64,000 bases of DNA, from the NCBI GenBank assembly GCA_964453335.1, contig CAYVOK010000007.1, positions 1 through 64,000 of the forward strand, in the 5' to 3' direction. Shown in pieces: positions 41,421 through 50,528 of the stretch (the first letter of the stretch is position 1; each line of letters begins with the position of its first letter). The translations under genes were made by a program, and so were the position numbers. A model generated the notes under the pieces. It made no database searches. It had not been told where the DNA came from and worked only from the letters and a program-made list of their open reading frames with translations. The stretch is from VGBO01 sp964453335 (GTDB lineage Bacteria > Actinomycetota > Acidimicrobiia > Acidimicrobiales > CAIXPF01).

Positions 41421-44400
41421 TCAGCGGCGGGTGATCCCGAAGGAGATCTCGCCACCCTCGAGCGTGCCGGCGACCGGCTGCCGGTCGGCGACGAACCGCA
41501 GCTCGACGGCGAGCGTCGCCTCCGTCACCATCGCCCGGTGCGCCTCGATCGCGGCGACCACGTCGGCGGGGGCGGACACGTCGAGCGTGATCCGGTCGGC
41601 GACGTGGAGGTCGGCGTCCTTGCGTGCCTGCTGCACGAGGCGGACCAGGTCGCGGGCGACGCCCTCGGCGCGCAGCTCTGCGTCGACGGTGACGTCGAGG
41701 TCGACGACGAGGTCGTTCCCGCGCAGCGGCAGCGTGGCCGCACCGTCGGGCGCCTGCAGCACGAGGTCGAACTCCCCCGCCTCGAGGGTGTGACCGGCGA
41801 CGACGACCGTCCCGTCGGCCGCCACCTCCCAGTCCCCGTCCTTCGCGGCGCGGATGACCCGCTGCACGTCGCCGCCGAGCTTCGGTCCGAGCACCCGACC
41901 GTTCGGACGGAGCTGGAAGGTCCCGAACGCAGCGACGTCGGCCTCGAACGCGACGTCCTTCACGTTCAGCTCGTCCGCGATGAGATCGGCGTGGTCGACG
42001 AGTTCGGCGGCACCGGAACCGGCGACGGTCAGGCGACGGAGCGGCAACCGCACGCGCAACCCCCGGGTCTCGCGGAGCGACAACGCCGCCGAGCACACCT
42101 CCCGCACCCGGTCCATGCGCCGCACGAGGTCGGGGTCGGCGGGGAACACCGTCGCGTCGGGCCAATCGGCGAGGTGCACGCTGTCGGCCCCGCCGAGGCC
42201 GGTCGCGACCTCCTCGGCGAGGTACGGCAGCAGCGGTGCGGCGACCCGCACGACCGTGTGCAGCACCGTGTACAGGGTGTCGAACGCGTCACGGTCGGTG
42301 CCGTCGGTCCCCCAGAACCGGTCGCGACTGCGCCGGATGTACCAGTTGTTCAGCGCATCGAGGAACGCCGTGATCTCACCGCACGCGCCGGCGAGGTCGT
42401 AGTCGTCCATGCGGGCGGTCACGTCGCGGACGAGCTCGCCCGTCTTCGCGAGCACGTACCGGTCGAGGAGCTGGGTGCTGTCGGTCCGCCACGTGGCCCG
42501 GTGCCCCTCGACGTTCGCGTAGAGGGTGAAGAAGTGGAACGCGTTCCAGATCGGGTTGAGCACGAGGCGCACCACCTCGGCGATCCCCGAACCGTCCCGG
42601 TCGATCTTGAGGTCGAGCCCGCGCAGGATCGGTGAGGACACGAGGAACCAGCGCAGCGCGTCCGACCCGATCGTCTCGAAGACCTCCTCGGGATCGGGGT
42701 AGTTGCGCAGCCGCTTCGAGAGCTTGCGACCGTCCTCGTCGAGCACGACACCGTGGCAGATGCAGTTCTTGAACGCCGGCCGGTCGAACAGCGCGACCGA
42801 CAGCACGTGCATCGTGTAGAACCAGCCGCGCGTCTGGGCGATGTACTCGACGATGAAGTCGGCGGTGTGCTCCTCGACGAACTCGCGGTTCTCGAAGGGG
42901 TAGTGGCTCTGCGCGAAGGGCATCGAACCCGACTCGAACCAACAGTCGAGGACCTCCGGCACCCGTCGCATCATCGACCGGCCGGTCGGGTCGTCGGGGT
43001 TGGGGCGGACGAGGGAGTCGATGAAGGGACGGTGCAGGTTCGTCACCGGCACGCCGAAGTCGGCCTCGAGCTCGGCGATCGACCCGTACACGTCGATGCG
43101 CGGGTACGCCGGGTCGTCGCTGCGCCACACGGGGATCGGCGCACCCCAGAACCGGTTCCGTGAGATCGACCAGTCGCGCGCACCTTCGAGCCACTTGCCG
43201 AAGGCACCGTCGCGGACGTGGCCGGGGATCCAGTTGATCTCCTGGTTCAGCTCGACGAGACGGTCCCGCAGGTCGGTGACCCGCACGTACCACGACGACA
43301 ACGCCCGGTAGATGATCGGCGTGTCCGTGCGCCAGCAGTGCGGGTAGTTGTGCACGTAGCTGTCCTGGCGGACGAGCTTGCCCTCCTCGCGCAGGCGGCG
43401 GGCGACGAGCGGGTTCGCGTCGAAGACGTTCTGGCCCTCGAAGTCGGGGACCTCGGCGGTGAACCGGCCCTCGTCGTCGACGGGGACGACGACGCCGATC
43501 CCGTTCGCCTCGCACACCCGTTGGTCGTCCTCGCCGAAGCCCGGGGCCATGTGCACCACACCGGTGCCCTCGGCCGTGTCGACGAAGTCACCGGCGACGA
43601 TGCGGAACGCGTCGTCGCGGTCCGCGAAGTACGGCAGGAGCGGCTCGTAGCGGCGACCGACGAGTGCGGCCCCGCGCACGGTGGCGACCTGCGTCGCCGC
43701 GGCGAGCTCCTTCTCGTACTTCGCCACCGTCTCGGCGCCGAGCACGCAGCGGACCCCGTCCTCCTCGTAGACGGCGTAGTCGAGGTCGGGTCCGACCGCG
43801 AGCGCGAGGTTCGACGGCAGCGTCCACGGTGTCGTCGTCCAGGCCAGGATCTTCGTCGGTCCGGGGTCGTCCGCCGTCGGTTCGAGCGTGAACAGCACGG
43901 TGAGCGCAGGGTCCTGGCGGGGCCGGGTGGCGTCGTCGAGACGGATCTCGAAGTTCGACAACGGCGTCTCCGCACCCCACGAGTACGGCATGACCCGGAA
44001 CGCCTCGTAGACGAGACCCTTGTCCCAGAGCTGCTTGAACGCCCACATGACGCTCTCCATGTAGGGGAGATCCATCGTCTTGTAGTCGTCCTCGAAGTCG
44101 ACCCAGCGCGCCTGTCGGGTGACGTACTCCTCCCACTCCCGCGTGTAGCGGAGCACGGATGTGCGGCAGTGCTCGTTGAACCGGTCGATGCCGTACTCGG
44201 TGATGTTCCGGCGCCCGGAGACACCGAGTTCCTTCTCCGACTCCATCTCGGCCGGCAGACCGTGGCAGTCCCAACCGAAACGGCGTTCGACCCGCTGCCC
44301 GCGCATCGTCCGGTACCGGGGGACGACGTCCTTCACGTAGCCGGTCAGCAGGTGGCCGTAGTGCGGGAGGCCGTTCGCGAACGGGGGACCGTCGAAGAAC

Positions 44401-44552
44401 AGGTAGGCGTCGTCGGCGGGACGCTCCTCGACCGACCGCGCGAACGTCTCCTCGGTGCGCCACCGTTCGAGGATGCGACGCTCGATCGCCGGGTAGTCGG
44501 CCCGTACGGGCACGTTCGGGTACGGCTGATCGGCGCGGTCGGGCGTGTCCAT
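41421..44552 (-). CDS. ileS: Isoleucyl-tRNA synthetase, type 2
   Basis: A 1043-residue class I aminoacyl-tRNA synthetase. The HIGH-type motif is GLPHYGHLLTGYVKD, WDCHGLPAEMESEKELG is present, and the KMSKS loop reads GRKLSKRLRNYPDPEEV, typical of the eukaryote-like type 2 (mupirocin-insensitive) enzymes. The editing domain is in the middle (GTGVVHMAPGFGEDDQRV). The anticodon and C-terminal domains are complete. TACGCT lies 9 bases before ATG 44552. Essential housekeeping gene. Confidence 0.96.
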   Translation of the reverse strand: MDTPDRADQPYPNVPVRADYPAIERRILERWRTEETFARSVEERPADDAYLFFDGPPFANGLPHYGHLLTGYVKDVVPRYRTMRGQRVERRFGWDCHGLPAEMESEKELGVSGRRNITEYGIDRFNEHCRTSVLRYTREWEEYVTRQARWVDFEDDYKTMDLPYMESVMWAFKQLWDKGLVYEAFRVMPYSWGAETPLSNFEIRLDDATRPRQDPALTVLFTLEPTADDPGPTKILAWTTTPWTLPSNLALAVGPDLDYAVYEEDGVRCVLGAETVAKYEKELAAATQVATVRGAALVGRRYEPLLPYFADRDDAFRIVAGDFVDTAEGTGVVHMAPGFGEDDQRVCEANGIGVVVPVDDEGRFTAEVPDFEGQNVFDANPLVARRLREEGKLVRQDSYVHNYPHCWRTDTPIIYRALSSWYVRVTDLRDRLVELNQEINWIPGHVRDGAFGKWLEGARDWSISRNRFWGAPIPVWRSDDPAYPRIDVYGSIAELEADFGVPVTNLHRPFIDSLVRPNPDDPTGRSMMRRVPEVLDCWFESGSMPFAQSHYPFENREFVEEHTADFIVEYIAQTRGWFYTMHVLSVALFDRPAFKNCICHGVVLDEDGRKLSKRLRNYPDPEEVFETIGSDALRWFLVSSPILRGLDLKIDRDGSGIAEVVRLVLNPIWNAFHFFTLYANVEGHRATWRTDSTQLLDRYVLAKTGELVRDVTARMDDYDLAGACGEITAFLDALNNWYIRRSRDRFWGTDGTDRDAFDTLYTVLHTVVRVAAPLLPYLAEEVATGLGGADSVHLADWPDATVFPADPDLVRRMDRVREVCSAALSLRETRGLRVRLPLRRLTVAGSGAAELVDHADLIADELNVKDVAFEADVAAFGTFQLRPNGRVLGPKLGGDVQRVIRAAKDGDWEVAADGTVVVAGHTLEAGEFDLVLQAPDGAATLPLRGNDLVVDLDVTVDAELRAEGVARDLVRLVQQARKDADLHVADRITLDVSAPADVVAAIEAHRAMVTEATLAVELRFVADRQPVAGTLEGGEISFGITRR

Positions 44553-44624
44553 GGCCCAATCAGCGTACCGGCGCGACCGGACCACCCCCCAAGGCGGCCC
44601 GCGCGTCGGCGGCCGACGGCGGCG

Positions 44625-45281
44625 TCAGCCCCGACCGACGAGGCCGACCGGGCAGGACACCCCGGTACCGCCGATCCCGCAGTACCCGTTCGGCACCTTC
44701 GCCAGGTACTGCTGGTGGTAGGCCTCGGCGTAGAAGAACGGACCCGCCGGGGCGATCTCGGTGGTGATCGGCCCGTACCCGGCGGCCCGCAGGCGCTCCT
44801 CGAACATGGTGCGCGTCGCCGCTGCGACCTCGGCCTGCTCGTCGGAGGTGGTGTAGATCGCCGACCGGTACTGGGTGCCGATGTCGTTGCCCTGCCGCAT
44901 GCCCTGGGTCGGGTCGTGGTTCTCCCAGAACGTGGCGAGCACCCGCTCGTAGGTGGTGCGAGTGCGGTCGAAGACGACGAGGACCGCCTCCGTGTGCCCG
45001 GTCCGACCGGAGCACACCTCCTCGTACGTCGGGTTCGGCGTGTGCCCGCCCTGGTAGCCGACCGCCGTGGCGACCACCCCGTCGGACTTCCAGAAGATCC
45101 GCTCCGCACCCCAGAAACAGCCCATCCCGACGTACGCGACCTCGACGTCGCCGTCCCACGGTCCGACGAGCGGATGCCCGTTCACGTGGTGGGCGGACGG
45201 GACCGGCATGACGTCGGTGCGGCCGGGGAGCGCCTCCTCGGCGGAGGGGATGTGCAACTTCGACGAACCGAACAGCGCCAT
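44625..45281 (-). CDS. msrA: Peptide-methionine (S)-S-oxide reductase
   Basis: A 218-residue MsrA that repairs methionine-S-sulfoxide in proteins. The active site is VGMGCFWGAERIFW; TAVGYQGGHTPNPTYEEVCSGRTGHTEAVLV and the late YCGIGGTGVSCPVG supply further signature and resolving Cys candidates. TACGCT is 7 bases before the ATG. An N-terminal extension of about 45 residues (SSKLHIPSAEEALPGR) is common in this subfamily. Confidence 0.96.
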   Translation of the reverse strand: MALFGSSKLHIPSAEEALPGRTDVMPVPSAHHVNGHPLVGPWDGDVEVAYVGMGCFWGAERIFWKSDGVVATAVGYQGGHTPNPTYEEVCSGRTGHTEAVLVVFDRTRTTYERVLATFWENHDPTQGMRQGNDIGTQYRSAIYTTSDEQAEVAAATRTMFEERLRAAGYGPITTEIAPAGPFFYAEAYHQQYLAKVPNGYCGIGGTGVSCPVGLVGRG

Positions 45282-45315
45282 GGCACGCAGCGTAGGTGCG
45301 GGCGTCGGGGTGCGC

Positions 45316-46242
45316 TCAGGTGGACGGCGTCCCCGGCGCAGCGCGGCGGCGGTCGGTCGCCGCCAGCACGGCGAGCGCCGCGATCACCATCGCCATCGCG
45401 AAGCCCTGGGGGACCGTCATCGCCTGGCCGAGCAGCAACGCCGCGAGGATCGTGCCCCCGACGGGTTCACCCTGCATCAGCACCGCCGACACCGTCGCGT
45501 CGACGTGTCGTTGCGCCCAGGCGACGAGTCCGTGACCCAGCATCCCGGGCACGACGGTGAGCGCCACGAGGAGCGGCCAGTCGACGCCCGAGATCGCACC
45601 GAGGTCGTAGGGACCGAGCAGCGCGAGCGGGGTGACGGCGACCGCCGCGGCGAGGGTCGTCGCCGTGAGGAACTGCAAGGTGCCCACCTGGGCGCGGACC
45701 CGCTTCGCCGAGGTGAGGAACCCGATCCACAGCAACAGCGATCCCACGGCGAGCAGGTCACCGCGCAGCGACCGACCGCCGGAGCTACCGCCGCCCGGAC
45801 CGGTGAGCACGGCGACGACGACACCGGCGACGGCGACCGTGGCGCACGCGACCTTCACGAGGTCGAGTCGTTCGCCGAGCAGCCGGGCGGCGATCGGCAG
45901 CATGATCACCGGGGTGAGCGCCCCCACGATGATGGCGTTCGCGACGCTCGTGTAGTTGAGCGACGTGAAGAACAGGCACAGGTTCAGACCGAAGAGCGCA
46001 CCGGAGGGGGCGACGAGTCGCAGTTCCCGCCAGGACGGCAGCCGCCTGGTCGCCGCACCGATCGCGACGAGCAGCACGCTGCCCATCCACAGGCGGTACA
46101 CGGTCGTCACGACACCCGGTGCGTCGATCGCCTCGGCGATGACCCCGCCGAAGCTCCAGCAGAGGGTGGCGACGAGGACGGCACCGACGCCGAGCCCGAC
46201 CTGGCGGCGCTCCGGCGCCGGTGTCGTCGTCGGGGTGCTCAT
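45316..46242 (-). CDS. EamA/DMT family transporter
   Basis: A 308-residue membrane protein with two EamA repeats (about ten segments). Supporting parts are TLCWSFGGVIAEAIDAPG, FFTSLNYTSVANAIIVGALTPVIMLPIAARLLGE and AQRHVDATVSAVLMQGEPVGGTILAALLLG. The ATG overlaps the stop of the DNA glycosylase gene (ATGA), so it is the third gene of the aldolase, tagI, eamA operon. Cargo unknown. Confidence 0.88.
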   Translation of the reverse strand: MSTPTTTPAPERRQVGLGVGAVLVATLCWSFGGVIAEAIDAPGVVTTVYRLWMGSVLLVAIGAATRRLPSWRELRLVAPSGALFGLNLCLFFTSLNYTSVANAIIVGALTPVIMLPIAARLLGERLDLVKVACATVAVAGVVVAVLTGPGGGSSGGRSLRGDLLAVGSLLLWIGFLTSAKRVRAQVGTLQFLTATTLAAAVAVTPLALLGPYDLGAISGVDWPLLVALTVVPGMLGHGLVAWAQRHVDATVSAVLMQGEPVGGTILAALLLGQAMTVPQGFAMAMVIAALAVLAATDRRRAAPGTPST

Positions 46243-46886
46243 CGGGCGGCCTCCACGGTGGGGCGGGTTCGGGCGACGGGGCGTTCGAGCGCAGCACGCT
46301 CGGCCTCGACGACGGGGCGGCTCGGGCAGCCCTCGACGTGGTCGTTCACCACGCCCATCGACTGCAGGAACGCGTACGCGGTGGTGGGCCCGACGTAGCG
46401 CCAGCCGCGCCGCCGCAGGTCGGCCGACAGCGCGACCGACGCAGGCGACGTGACGAGTCCTGCGACGGTCGCCCGGTCGAGACGGCGCGGGCGCGCCGCG
46501 GGCGCCGGCTCGAACGACCACACGTACGCAGCGAGGGAACCGACCTCGTCCACGAGGTCGAGGGCACGACCGGCGTTGCCGATCGCCGCCTCAATCTTGC
46601 CGCGATGGCGCACGATGCCCGCATCGCCGAGCAACCGGTCGACGTCGCGCGGACCGAACCGGGCGACGGCGTGGGGATCGAAGTCGGCGAACGCCGCGCG
46701 GAACGCCGGCCGCTTGCGCAGGATCGTCAACCACGACAGCCCCGACTGGAACCCCTCGAGGCACAACTTCTCGAACAGGCGACGGTCGTCGACGACGGGC
46801 CGCCCCCACTCCTCGTCGTGGTAGGCGACGTAGGTGGGGTCGTCACCGCACCACCAGCACCGCTCCCCCTGCTGTGCCCGCGGCAC
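46239..46886 (-). CDS. tag: DNA-3-methyladenine glycosylase I
   Basis: A 215-residue Tag-family base-excision enzyme that removes 3-methyladenine. Zinc ligands are CWWCGDDPTYVAYHDEEWG at the N-terminus and the later His/Cys in NDHVEGCPSR. The core contains LFEKLCLEGFQSGLSWLTILRKR, IVRHRGKIEAAIGNA and GWRYVGPTTAYAFLQSMG. The GTG start is 12 bases after the aldolase stop. The C-terminal 20 residues are poorly conserved. Confidence 0.95.
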   Translation of the reverse strand: MPRAQQGERCWWCGDDPTYVAYHDEEWGRPVVDDRRLFEKLCLEGFQSGLSWLTILRKRPAFRAAFADFDPHAVARFGPRDVDRLLGDAGIVRHRGKIEAAIGNAGRALDLVDEVGSLAAYVWSFEPAPAARPRRLDRATVAGLVTSPASVALSADLRRRGWRYVGPTTAYAFLQSMGVVNDHVEGCPSRPVVEAERAALERPVARTRPTVEAAR

Positions 46887-46898
46887 CGCCGGTACCGG

Positions 46899-47687
46899 TC
46901 AGTACCCGGTCGCCGGCCCGGCGGGCGCGCCCGGTGCCGACCGGGCCGTGCGCAGGTCACCCCGGTACGACCCGGTCAGGTTCCCGAGGTCGGAGGTGAT
47001 CGTCACCATGCCGAACCCGCCCTCGACCCGCTTGGTGGCGAGGCCGGCGACGGAGTGGATGCCCGGTGTGATCCCGCGGGACCGGCAGGCGGCGAGGATC
47101 GTGGCGAGCGCGTCGTCGAACACGGTGCCAGGGTTGTCGACGGCGGGGGGCAGCCCGTAGGTGATCGACAGGTCGGCGGGACCGACGTAGACGGCGTCGA
47201 TCCCGGGGACGTCGAGGATGGCGTCGATCCCCTCGACGGCCTGCCGGGTCTCGATCATCGGGATGCAGGCGATCTCGCTGTTCGCCGCCGCGTAGTACTC
47301 GGCACCGTGCACGAGCGAGGCGCGCACCGGGCCGTAGCTGCGCGCGCCGTCTGGGGCGTACCGGCACGCGGCGGTCGCCGCACGGGCCTCCTCGACGCTG
47401 TTCACCATCGGCACGACGATCCCGAGCGCACCGGCGTCGAGCATCCGTCCGATGATCCCGAACTCGTTCCACGGCACCCGCACGATCGGCGTCGTGTCGG
47501 CACCGCGCATCGCCGCGAGCATCGCGACGGCGACCTGGTAGTCGGCCGCGCCGTGCTGCATGTCGATGCAGACGTAGTCGAACCCCGCGTGGGCGGTGGC
47601 CTCCGCGACGAGCGGGCTCGGGATCGCGAGCCATGCGCCGAACGTGGGTTCACCGGCCCGCCACTTCGCCTTCAGGGCGTTCTGCAT
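46899..47687 (-). CDS. HpcH/HpaI family aldolase
   Basis: A 262-residue class II pyruvate-type aldolase. Landmarks are GAWLAIPSPLVAEATAHAGFDYVCIDMQHG, VRVPWNEFGIIGRMLDAGALGIVVPMVNS, metal-binding CIPMIETRQAVEGI and YVGPADLSITYGLPP. These enzymes cleave 2-keto-3-deoxy or 4-hydroxy-2-oxo acids to pyruvate and an aldehyde. TAGGGT lies 7 bases before the ATG. It leads the operon with tag and an EamA exporter. Confidence 0.93.
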   Translation of the reverse strand: MQNALKAKWRAGEPTFGAWLAIPSPLVAEATAHAGFDYVCIDMQHGAADYQVAVAMLAAMRGADTTPIVRVPWNEFGIIGRMLDAGALGIVVPMVNSVEEARAATAACRYAPDGARSYGPVRASLVHGAEYYAAANSEIACIPMIETRQAVEGIDAILDVPGIDAVYVGPADLSITYGLPPAVDNPGTVFDDALATILAACRSRGITPGIHSVAGLATKRVEGGFGMVTITSDLGNLTGSYRGDLRTARSAPGAPAGPATGY

Positions 47688-47754
47688 GGTCGGGACCCTA
47701 CCCCCGGGCGCCGTCACCCGCTGTCCGGGGGCACGACCGTAGGCTCGACGGTCC

Positions 47755-48315
47755 ATGGACGTCGCCGCCACGAGCCGCTTCCTCGCCCTGCTGGCGTTCG
47801 TGGCCGTCGGCGGGGCGGTCGCAGTCACCGCGCTGCGGTTCCTCCCGGGCCCCTGCGCCGCCGGCGTCCGCACCGACGTGGCCCGGATCGCGCCGTGGCT
47901 CGCTGCGGCGGTCGCCGTCGCGTCGACGGGCGGCAGCCTCTACTACTCCGAGGTCGCCGGGTTCGTTCCCTGCGAGCTGTGCTGGTTCCAACGGATCGCC
48001 ATGTACCCGCTCGCCGTGATCCTGCCGGTGGCCGCCGCGCGTGGCGACCGGACGGTCGGTCGGTACGCCCTGCCGCTCGCGCTGCTCGGTGCCGCGGTCG
48101 CGATCTACCACGTGCAACTGCAGGCGTTCCCCGACCAGGCGACGTCGTGCGACGCGGCGGCCCCGTGCACCGTGCGCGAGGTCACGGCGTTCGGGTTCGT
48201 GACGATCCCGATGATGGCCCTCGCCGGGTTCGTCGCCGTCGTCGCCCTGCTCGCCGCCGCCCGCACCCGACACACCGACGTCCCAGCCCCGACCCCGGAG
48301 GTCCCCGCACCATGA
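47755..48315 (+). CDS. DsbB-type disulfide bond formation protein
   Basis: A 186-residue protein with four or five membrane segments. The DsbB signature is present: SEVAGFVPCELCWFQRIAMYPLA with the first Cys pair (C-E-L-C), then the periplasmic loop pair in SCDAAAPC. DsbB transfers electrons from DsbA to quinones. Many actinobacteria use VKOR instead, so a DsbB homologue is notable. The stop overlaps the start of the thioredoxin-fold gene (ATGA), its likely partner. TAGGCT lies 9 bases before the ATG. Confidence 0.9.
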   Translation: MDVAATSRFLALLAFVAVGGAVAVTALRFLPGPCAAGVRTDVARIAPWLAAAVAVASTGGSLYYSEVAGFVPCELCWFQRIAMYPLAVILPVAAARGDRTVGRYALPLALLGAAVAIYHVQLQAFPDQATSCDAAAPCTVREVTAFGFVTIPMMALAGFVAVVALLAAARTRHTDVPAPTPEVPAP

Positions 48316-49010
48316 ACGCACCCGCACCGCAACGACGCCGCTCGCTCGTCCCGGGCATCGTCGCGCTCGTCGTCGGTCTCGTCGTCGCAGCGGCAGCGGT
48401 CGCGTTGCTGACCGGTGGCGACGACGGTGAGACCGCCGCATCGGGGTCGACCGGACGTGTCGCCGCGGAGACCACGACCGCTCCGTCGGCGTCGGGCGGG
48501 GCCGTCGCCGTCGGCACGGTGCGGGTCGTCGGCGCGTCGCTCCCGGCGTTCCCCGAGGGGGGCAACGACCGGGCGAAGGGGCTCGCGTTCCCCGAGATCA
48601 GCGGACAGGACGTGGTCACCGGGTCCCCGGTCCGGATCGCGAACGACGGTCGCCCGAAGGTGGTGATGGTGATCGCCCACTGGTGCCCGCACTGCCAGCG
48701 CGAGGTGCCGGTCGTTGCGGACTGGCTCGGGCGTGACCCACGCGCCGACCTCGTCGACGTCTACGCGATCTCGACCGCGGTCGACCGGAGCCGCGGCAAC
48801 TACCCGCCGGCGACCTGGCTCGTCGAGGAGGGCTGGGACGTACCGACGGTCGCCGACAACGCGAACGGGACGGCGTTCCGGGCGACGGGTGCGTCGTCGT
48901 TCCCGTCGTTCATCGCGATCGACGCGCAGGGCAAGGTCGTGGCCCGGGCATCGGGTGAGCTCACGGCCGACCAGTTCGCCCGCCTCGTCACCACCGCCGC
49001 CGGTCGCTGA
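48312..49010 (+). CDS. Membrane-anchored thioredoxin-fold protein (DsbA/TlpA-like)
   Basis: A 232-residue protein. Residues about 10-34 are a membrane anchor, followed by a Thr/Ser-rich spacer. A thioredoxin fold begins near residue 95, with the redox site VIAHWCPHCQREVP and the cis-Pro in SSFPSFIAID. It would act outside the membrane as a disulfide oxidase or reductase. It is translationally coupled to the DsbB-like gene, which makes oxidative folding the likely role. Confidence 0.9.
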   Translation: MNAPAPQRRRSLVPGIVALVVGLVVAAAAVALLTGGDDGETAASGSTGRVAAETTTAPSASGGAVAVGTVRVVGASLPAFPEGGNDRAKGLAFPEISGQDVVTGSPVRIANDGRPKVVMVIAHWCPHCQREVPVVADWLGRDPRADLVDVYAISTAVDRSRGNYPPATWLVEEGWDVPTVADNANGTAFRATGASSFPSFIAIDAQGKVVARASGELTADQFARLVTTAAGR

Positions 49011-49058
49011 GCGGACGGTGGCGTGTCGGCGCACGGCGACGTGGTGTTGACTCTGGGG

Positions 49059-49754
49059 ATGAACGCTCCCGCTGCGCCCGACGACGCCGTCCCGGCTGCG
49101 ACCGTGATCCTGCTCCGCGACGGGGACGTCGGGCCGGAGGTGCTGATGCTCCGGCGCAACTCGGCGCTCGCGTTCGCCGGCGGGGCTTGGGTGTTCCCCG
49201 GCGGACGGGTCGACCCCGAGGACATCGACCCTGCGGCCCCGCACGACGGGCTCGCGGCGGCTCGCAACGCCGCGGTGCGGGAGGCTGCAGAAGAGGCGGC
49301 GATCGAGCTCGACGCGTCGGGGTTCGTCGTGCTCTCGCGCTGGTGCCCACCGCCGGAGGCCCCGAAGCGGTTCGACACGTGGTTCTTCGTCGCAGCCGCC
49401 CCGGCGTCGCACGAGGTGACCATCGACGGCGGCGAGATCCACGACCATGCGTGGATCCGACCGGCGGACGCCCTCGCCCGCCGTGACGCCGGCGAGATCG
49501 AACTGATCCCGCCGACCTGGGTGACGCTGCACCGCCTCGCCGGCTTCACCGACGTCGGCGCCGCGCTCGCCGACCTCGCCGCCGCGCCGGTGGAGGAGTT
49601 CGTGACCCGGGTGGGTCGCAAGGGCGACGACGGGATCCGCATGATCCTGTGGGAGCCGGACGTGGCGTACGGCGGTGGTGACGTCGATGCGCCGGGACCG
49701 CGGCACCGCCTCACGATGGACGCCGCCGGGTGGGACTACGAGCGCTCGTTCTGA
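49059..49754 (+). CDS. Nudix hydrolase
   Basis: A 231-residue Nudix protein resembling the NUDT19/RppH-distant CoA-diphosphatase-like branch. Landmarks are EVLMLRRNSALAFAGGAWVFPGGRVDPED, and the box continues as AARNAAVREAAEEAAIEL with a shortened spacing of the G-x5-E part. A C-terminal half (PPTWVTLHRLAGF...) is typical of this group. ATG 49059 is chosen because TTGACT ends 6 bases before it, resembling the GACT-type -10 variants here. Substrate uncertain. Confidence 0.85.
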   Translation: MNAPAAPDDAVPAATVILLRDGDVGPEVLMLRRNSALAFAGGAWVFPGGRVDPEDIDPAAPHDGLAAARNAAVREAAEEAAIELDASGFVVLSRWCPPPEAPKRFDTWFFVAAAPASHEVTIDGGEIHDHAWIRPADALARRDAGEIELIPPTWVTLHRLAGFTDVGAALADLAAAPVEEFVTRVGRKGDDGIRMILWEPDVAYGGGDVDAPGPRHRLTMDAAGWDYERSF

Positions 49755-49781
49755 CGGACGGCCGGCAGGGACCGGGTCGGT

Positions 49782-50528
49782 TCAGCCGACGCGGGCGACG
49801 ACGACGAGGGCGACGAGGCCGACCGTCTCGCCGATGACGCCGAGCGCGCCGAGCACGTCACCCGTGTAGCCACCGAGCCGCCGTTCCGCGGTCGCTGCGA
49901 CGACGAGCCCGGCGCCGACGGTCGCCGCGACCGCGATCCCACCGGCCGGGCCGGCGACGGCGGCGACGGCGAGGACGGGCACGGCGCAGGCCACGAGCGT
50001 CACGCCGCGGCGTGTCCCGCCGAAGTGTCCGGGGAGCCCGCCGTCGGGTCGGGCATGGGGACGGGTGAGCAGCACGGCGACCATGACGGTCCGTGACGCC
50101 CCCCAGATCGCAGCGACCGCCGCGATCGTGGTCGGCGCGACCGTCGCGCCTGCGAGCGCGCCGGACCGGAGCAGCAGGACGACGACGACGACGGCGACGC
50201 CGAACGCCCCGACGTCGGGGCGCCGCATGATCTCGAGGCGTCGCTCCCGCGGGAGCGGTGGCAGGAGCCCGTCCGCGCTGTCGGCGAGGCCGTCGACGTG
50301 CAGCATGCCGGTGAGTGCGAGGTCGACGCAGACCGCCACCACGGCGGCGAGGAACGGCCCGGTCGGCCCGTCGAGGCCCCAGCGGGTGACGCCGACCGCC
50401 GCACCGACGGCTGCGCCGACGGTGCCGAACCAGGCGAGGGCCCGGGGTCCGGGGGCGGCCGCTCCGCCCACCACGGTGAGGAACCCGGTCGCCGCCCGCA
50501 GCCCGGTTCCCTGTCGTGTCCCGCTCAC
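49782..50528 (-). CDS. cobS: Adenosylcobinamide-GDP ribazoletransferase
   Basis: A 248-residue integral membrane enzyme that joins adenosylcobinamide-GDP and alpha-ribazole in the last step of the nucleotide-loop assembly. Diagnostic features are LALTGMLHVDGLADSADGLLPPLPRERRLEIMRRPDVGAFG, with acidic metal-binding residues, and GASRTVMVAVL. GTG 50528 overlaps the cobU stop (GTGA). A longer open frame upstream is Pro/Arg-rich and is the antisense shadow of cobU. Confidence 0.94.
   Translation of the reverse strand: MSGTRQGTGLRAATGFLTVVGGAAAPGPRALAWFGTVGAAVGAAVGVTRWGLDGPTGPFLAAVVAVCVDLALTGMLHVDGLADSADGLLPPLPRERRLEIMRRPDVGAFGVAVVVVVLLLRSGALAGATVAPTTIAAVAAIWGASRTVMVAVLLTRPHARPDGGLPGHFGGTRRGVTLVACAVPVLAVAAVAGPAGGIAVAATVGAGLVVAATAERRLGGYTGDVLGALGVIGETVGLVALVVVARVG

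Noticed and set aside
46221..47754. Large plus-strand frame running into the DsbA-like gene
   Set aside because: Upstream of 48312 it is antisense to tag and the aldolase gene and out of frame with dsbB; the ATGA overlap at 48312 gives the natural start.
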